A stretch of DNA of 64,000 bases, from assembly GCF_000003815.2 (NCBI RefSeq), contig NC_049996.1:10151503-10215502 (forward strand), in the 5' to 3' direction. Position numbers and translations under genes: made by a program. Within the stretch, counting starts at the first letter, position 1. Every line of letters starts with the position of its first letter. This document shows positions 63,806 through 64,000 of the stretch, in pieces. Under the pieces are notes generated by a model, which ran no database searches, had not been told where the DNA came from, and saw only the letters and a program-made list of their open reading frames with translations. The stretch is from Branchiostoma floridae. Lineage: Eukaryota > Chordata > Leptocardii > Amphioxiformes > Branchiostomatidae.

Positions 63806-64000
63806 CATGGTTTGATAATACCTTGGTTATGCCATATGGCAACATAATACCTAACTTGTAACATGTAAAGGAGACTTTCAAACAGAATTAGATGATAATG
63901 TTGAGGAAATACAGAGATCACAAGAACTTTTTCAGGAAGGAAAATATGCTGATCATAACTGAGATAGGTTAGATCTCCCTCTCCATTCACCATGAATTTA

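Larger units (their letters stand above)
60171..64000. other. AT-rich repeat-derived DNA to window end
   Basis: No gene was recognised. Three further RE1-like sites and the ~204-bp duplication at 62128-62480 lie here. The frame at 60537-60869 (110 codons) shows no familiar motif. Confidence 0.5.

Overview
The window looks like nuclear DNA of an invertebrate chordate, most likely a lancelet (Branchiostoma). This is inferred from intron-rich, short-exon genes with vertebrate-like families (UBA5, a globin, an EGFR-type ectodomain), an NHL-repeat membrane protein with repeated PYAVxY and NPxY motifs of a style I associate with amphioxus, and dense repeats. No prokaryotic or organellar signal was seen. 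All gene models were built by hand from splice signals and reading phase. No database search was run.

Layout. 1-2595 is a direct duplication of a ~1.36 kb unit. 3187-8514 (+) is a complete 12-exon UBA5 gene (405 aa), the E1 enzyme for UFM1. 9968-12117 (-) is a 4-exon globin, tail-to-tail with UBA5. It keeps the proximal His but appears to have Trp at CD1 and Leu at E7. 14025-18146 (+) is a membrane protein: acidic tail with tyrosine motifs, one membrane span, a YTSP repeat stalk and an NHL beta-propeller. Its upstream flank is repeated downstream. 19.8-24.9 kb holds a possible small 4-exon gene, a 162-bp tandem array, a ~195-bp array of exon-like units with conserved splice donors, and a candidate signal-anchor exon. 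24.9-32.6 kb is mostly repeats, with one possible minus-strand start exon.

32608-44411 (+) is the most eventful locus: an EGFR/ErbB-type ectodomain (signal peptide, L1, Cys-rich 1, L2, Cys-rich 2). A second L1 exon is closed by a single TGA. A four-exon L2/Cys-rich block is tandemly duplicated. The junction exon is a chimera of two Cys-rich exons whose splice donor is lost. The last two exons do not join in phase. No membrane span or kinase was found, so the locus encodes secreted ErbB-like ectodomains, or is decaying, or continues outside the window.

44.4-64 kb is AT-rich, without a recognisable gene, and built largely of diverged repeats plus two TTAA-bounded inverted-repeat elements. Through the whole window runs one recurring motif (TCAGCACCAAGG, 15 exact copies, 12 of them dispersed). 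It matches the consensus RE1/NRSE site of the repressor REST/NRSF and is the strongest candidate for an undescribed system here.
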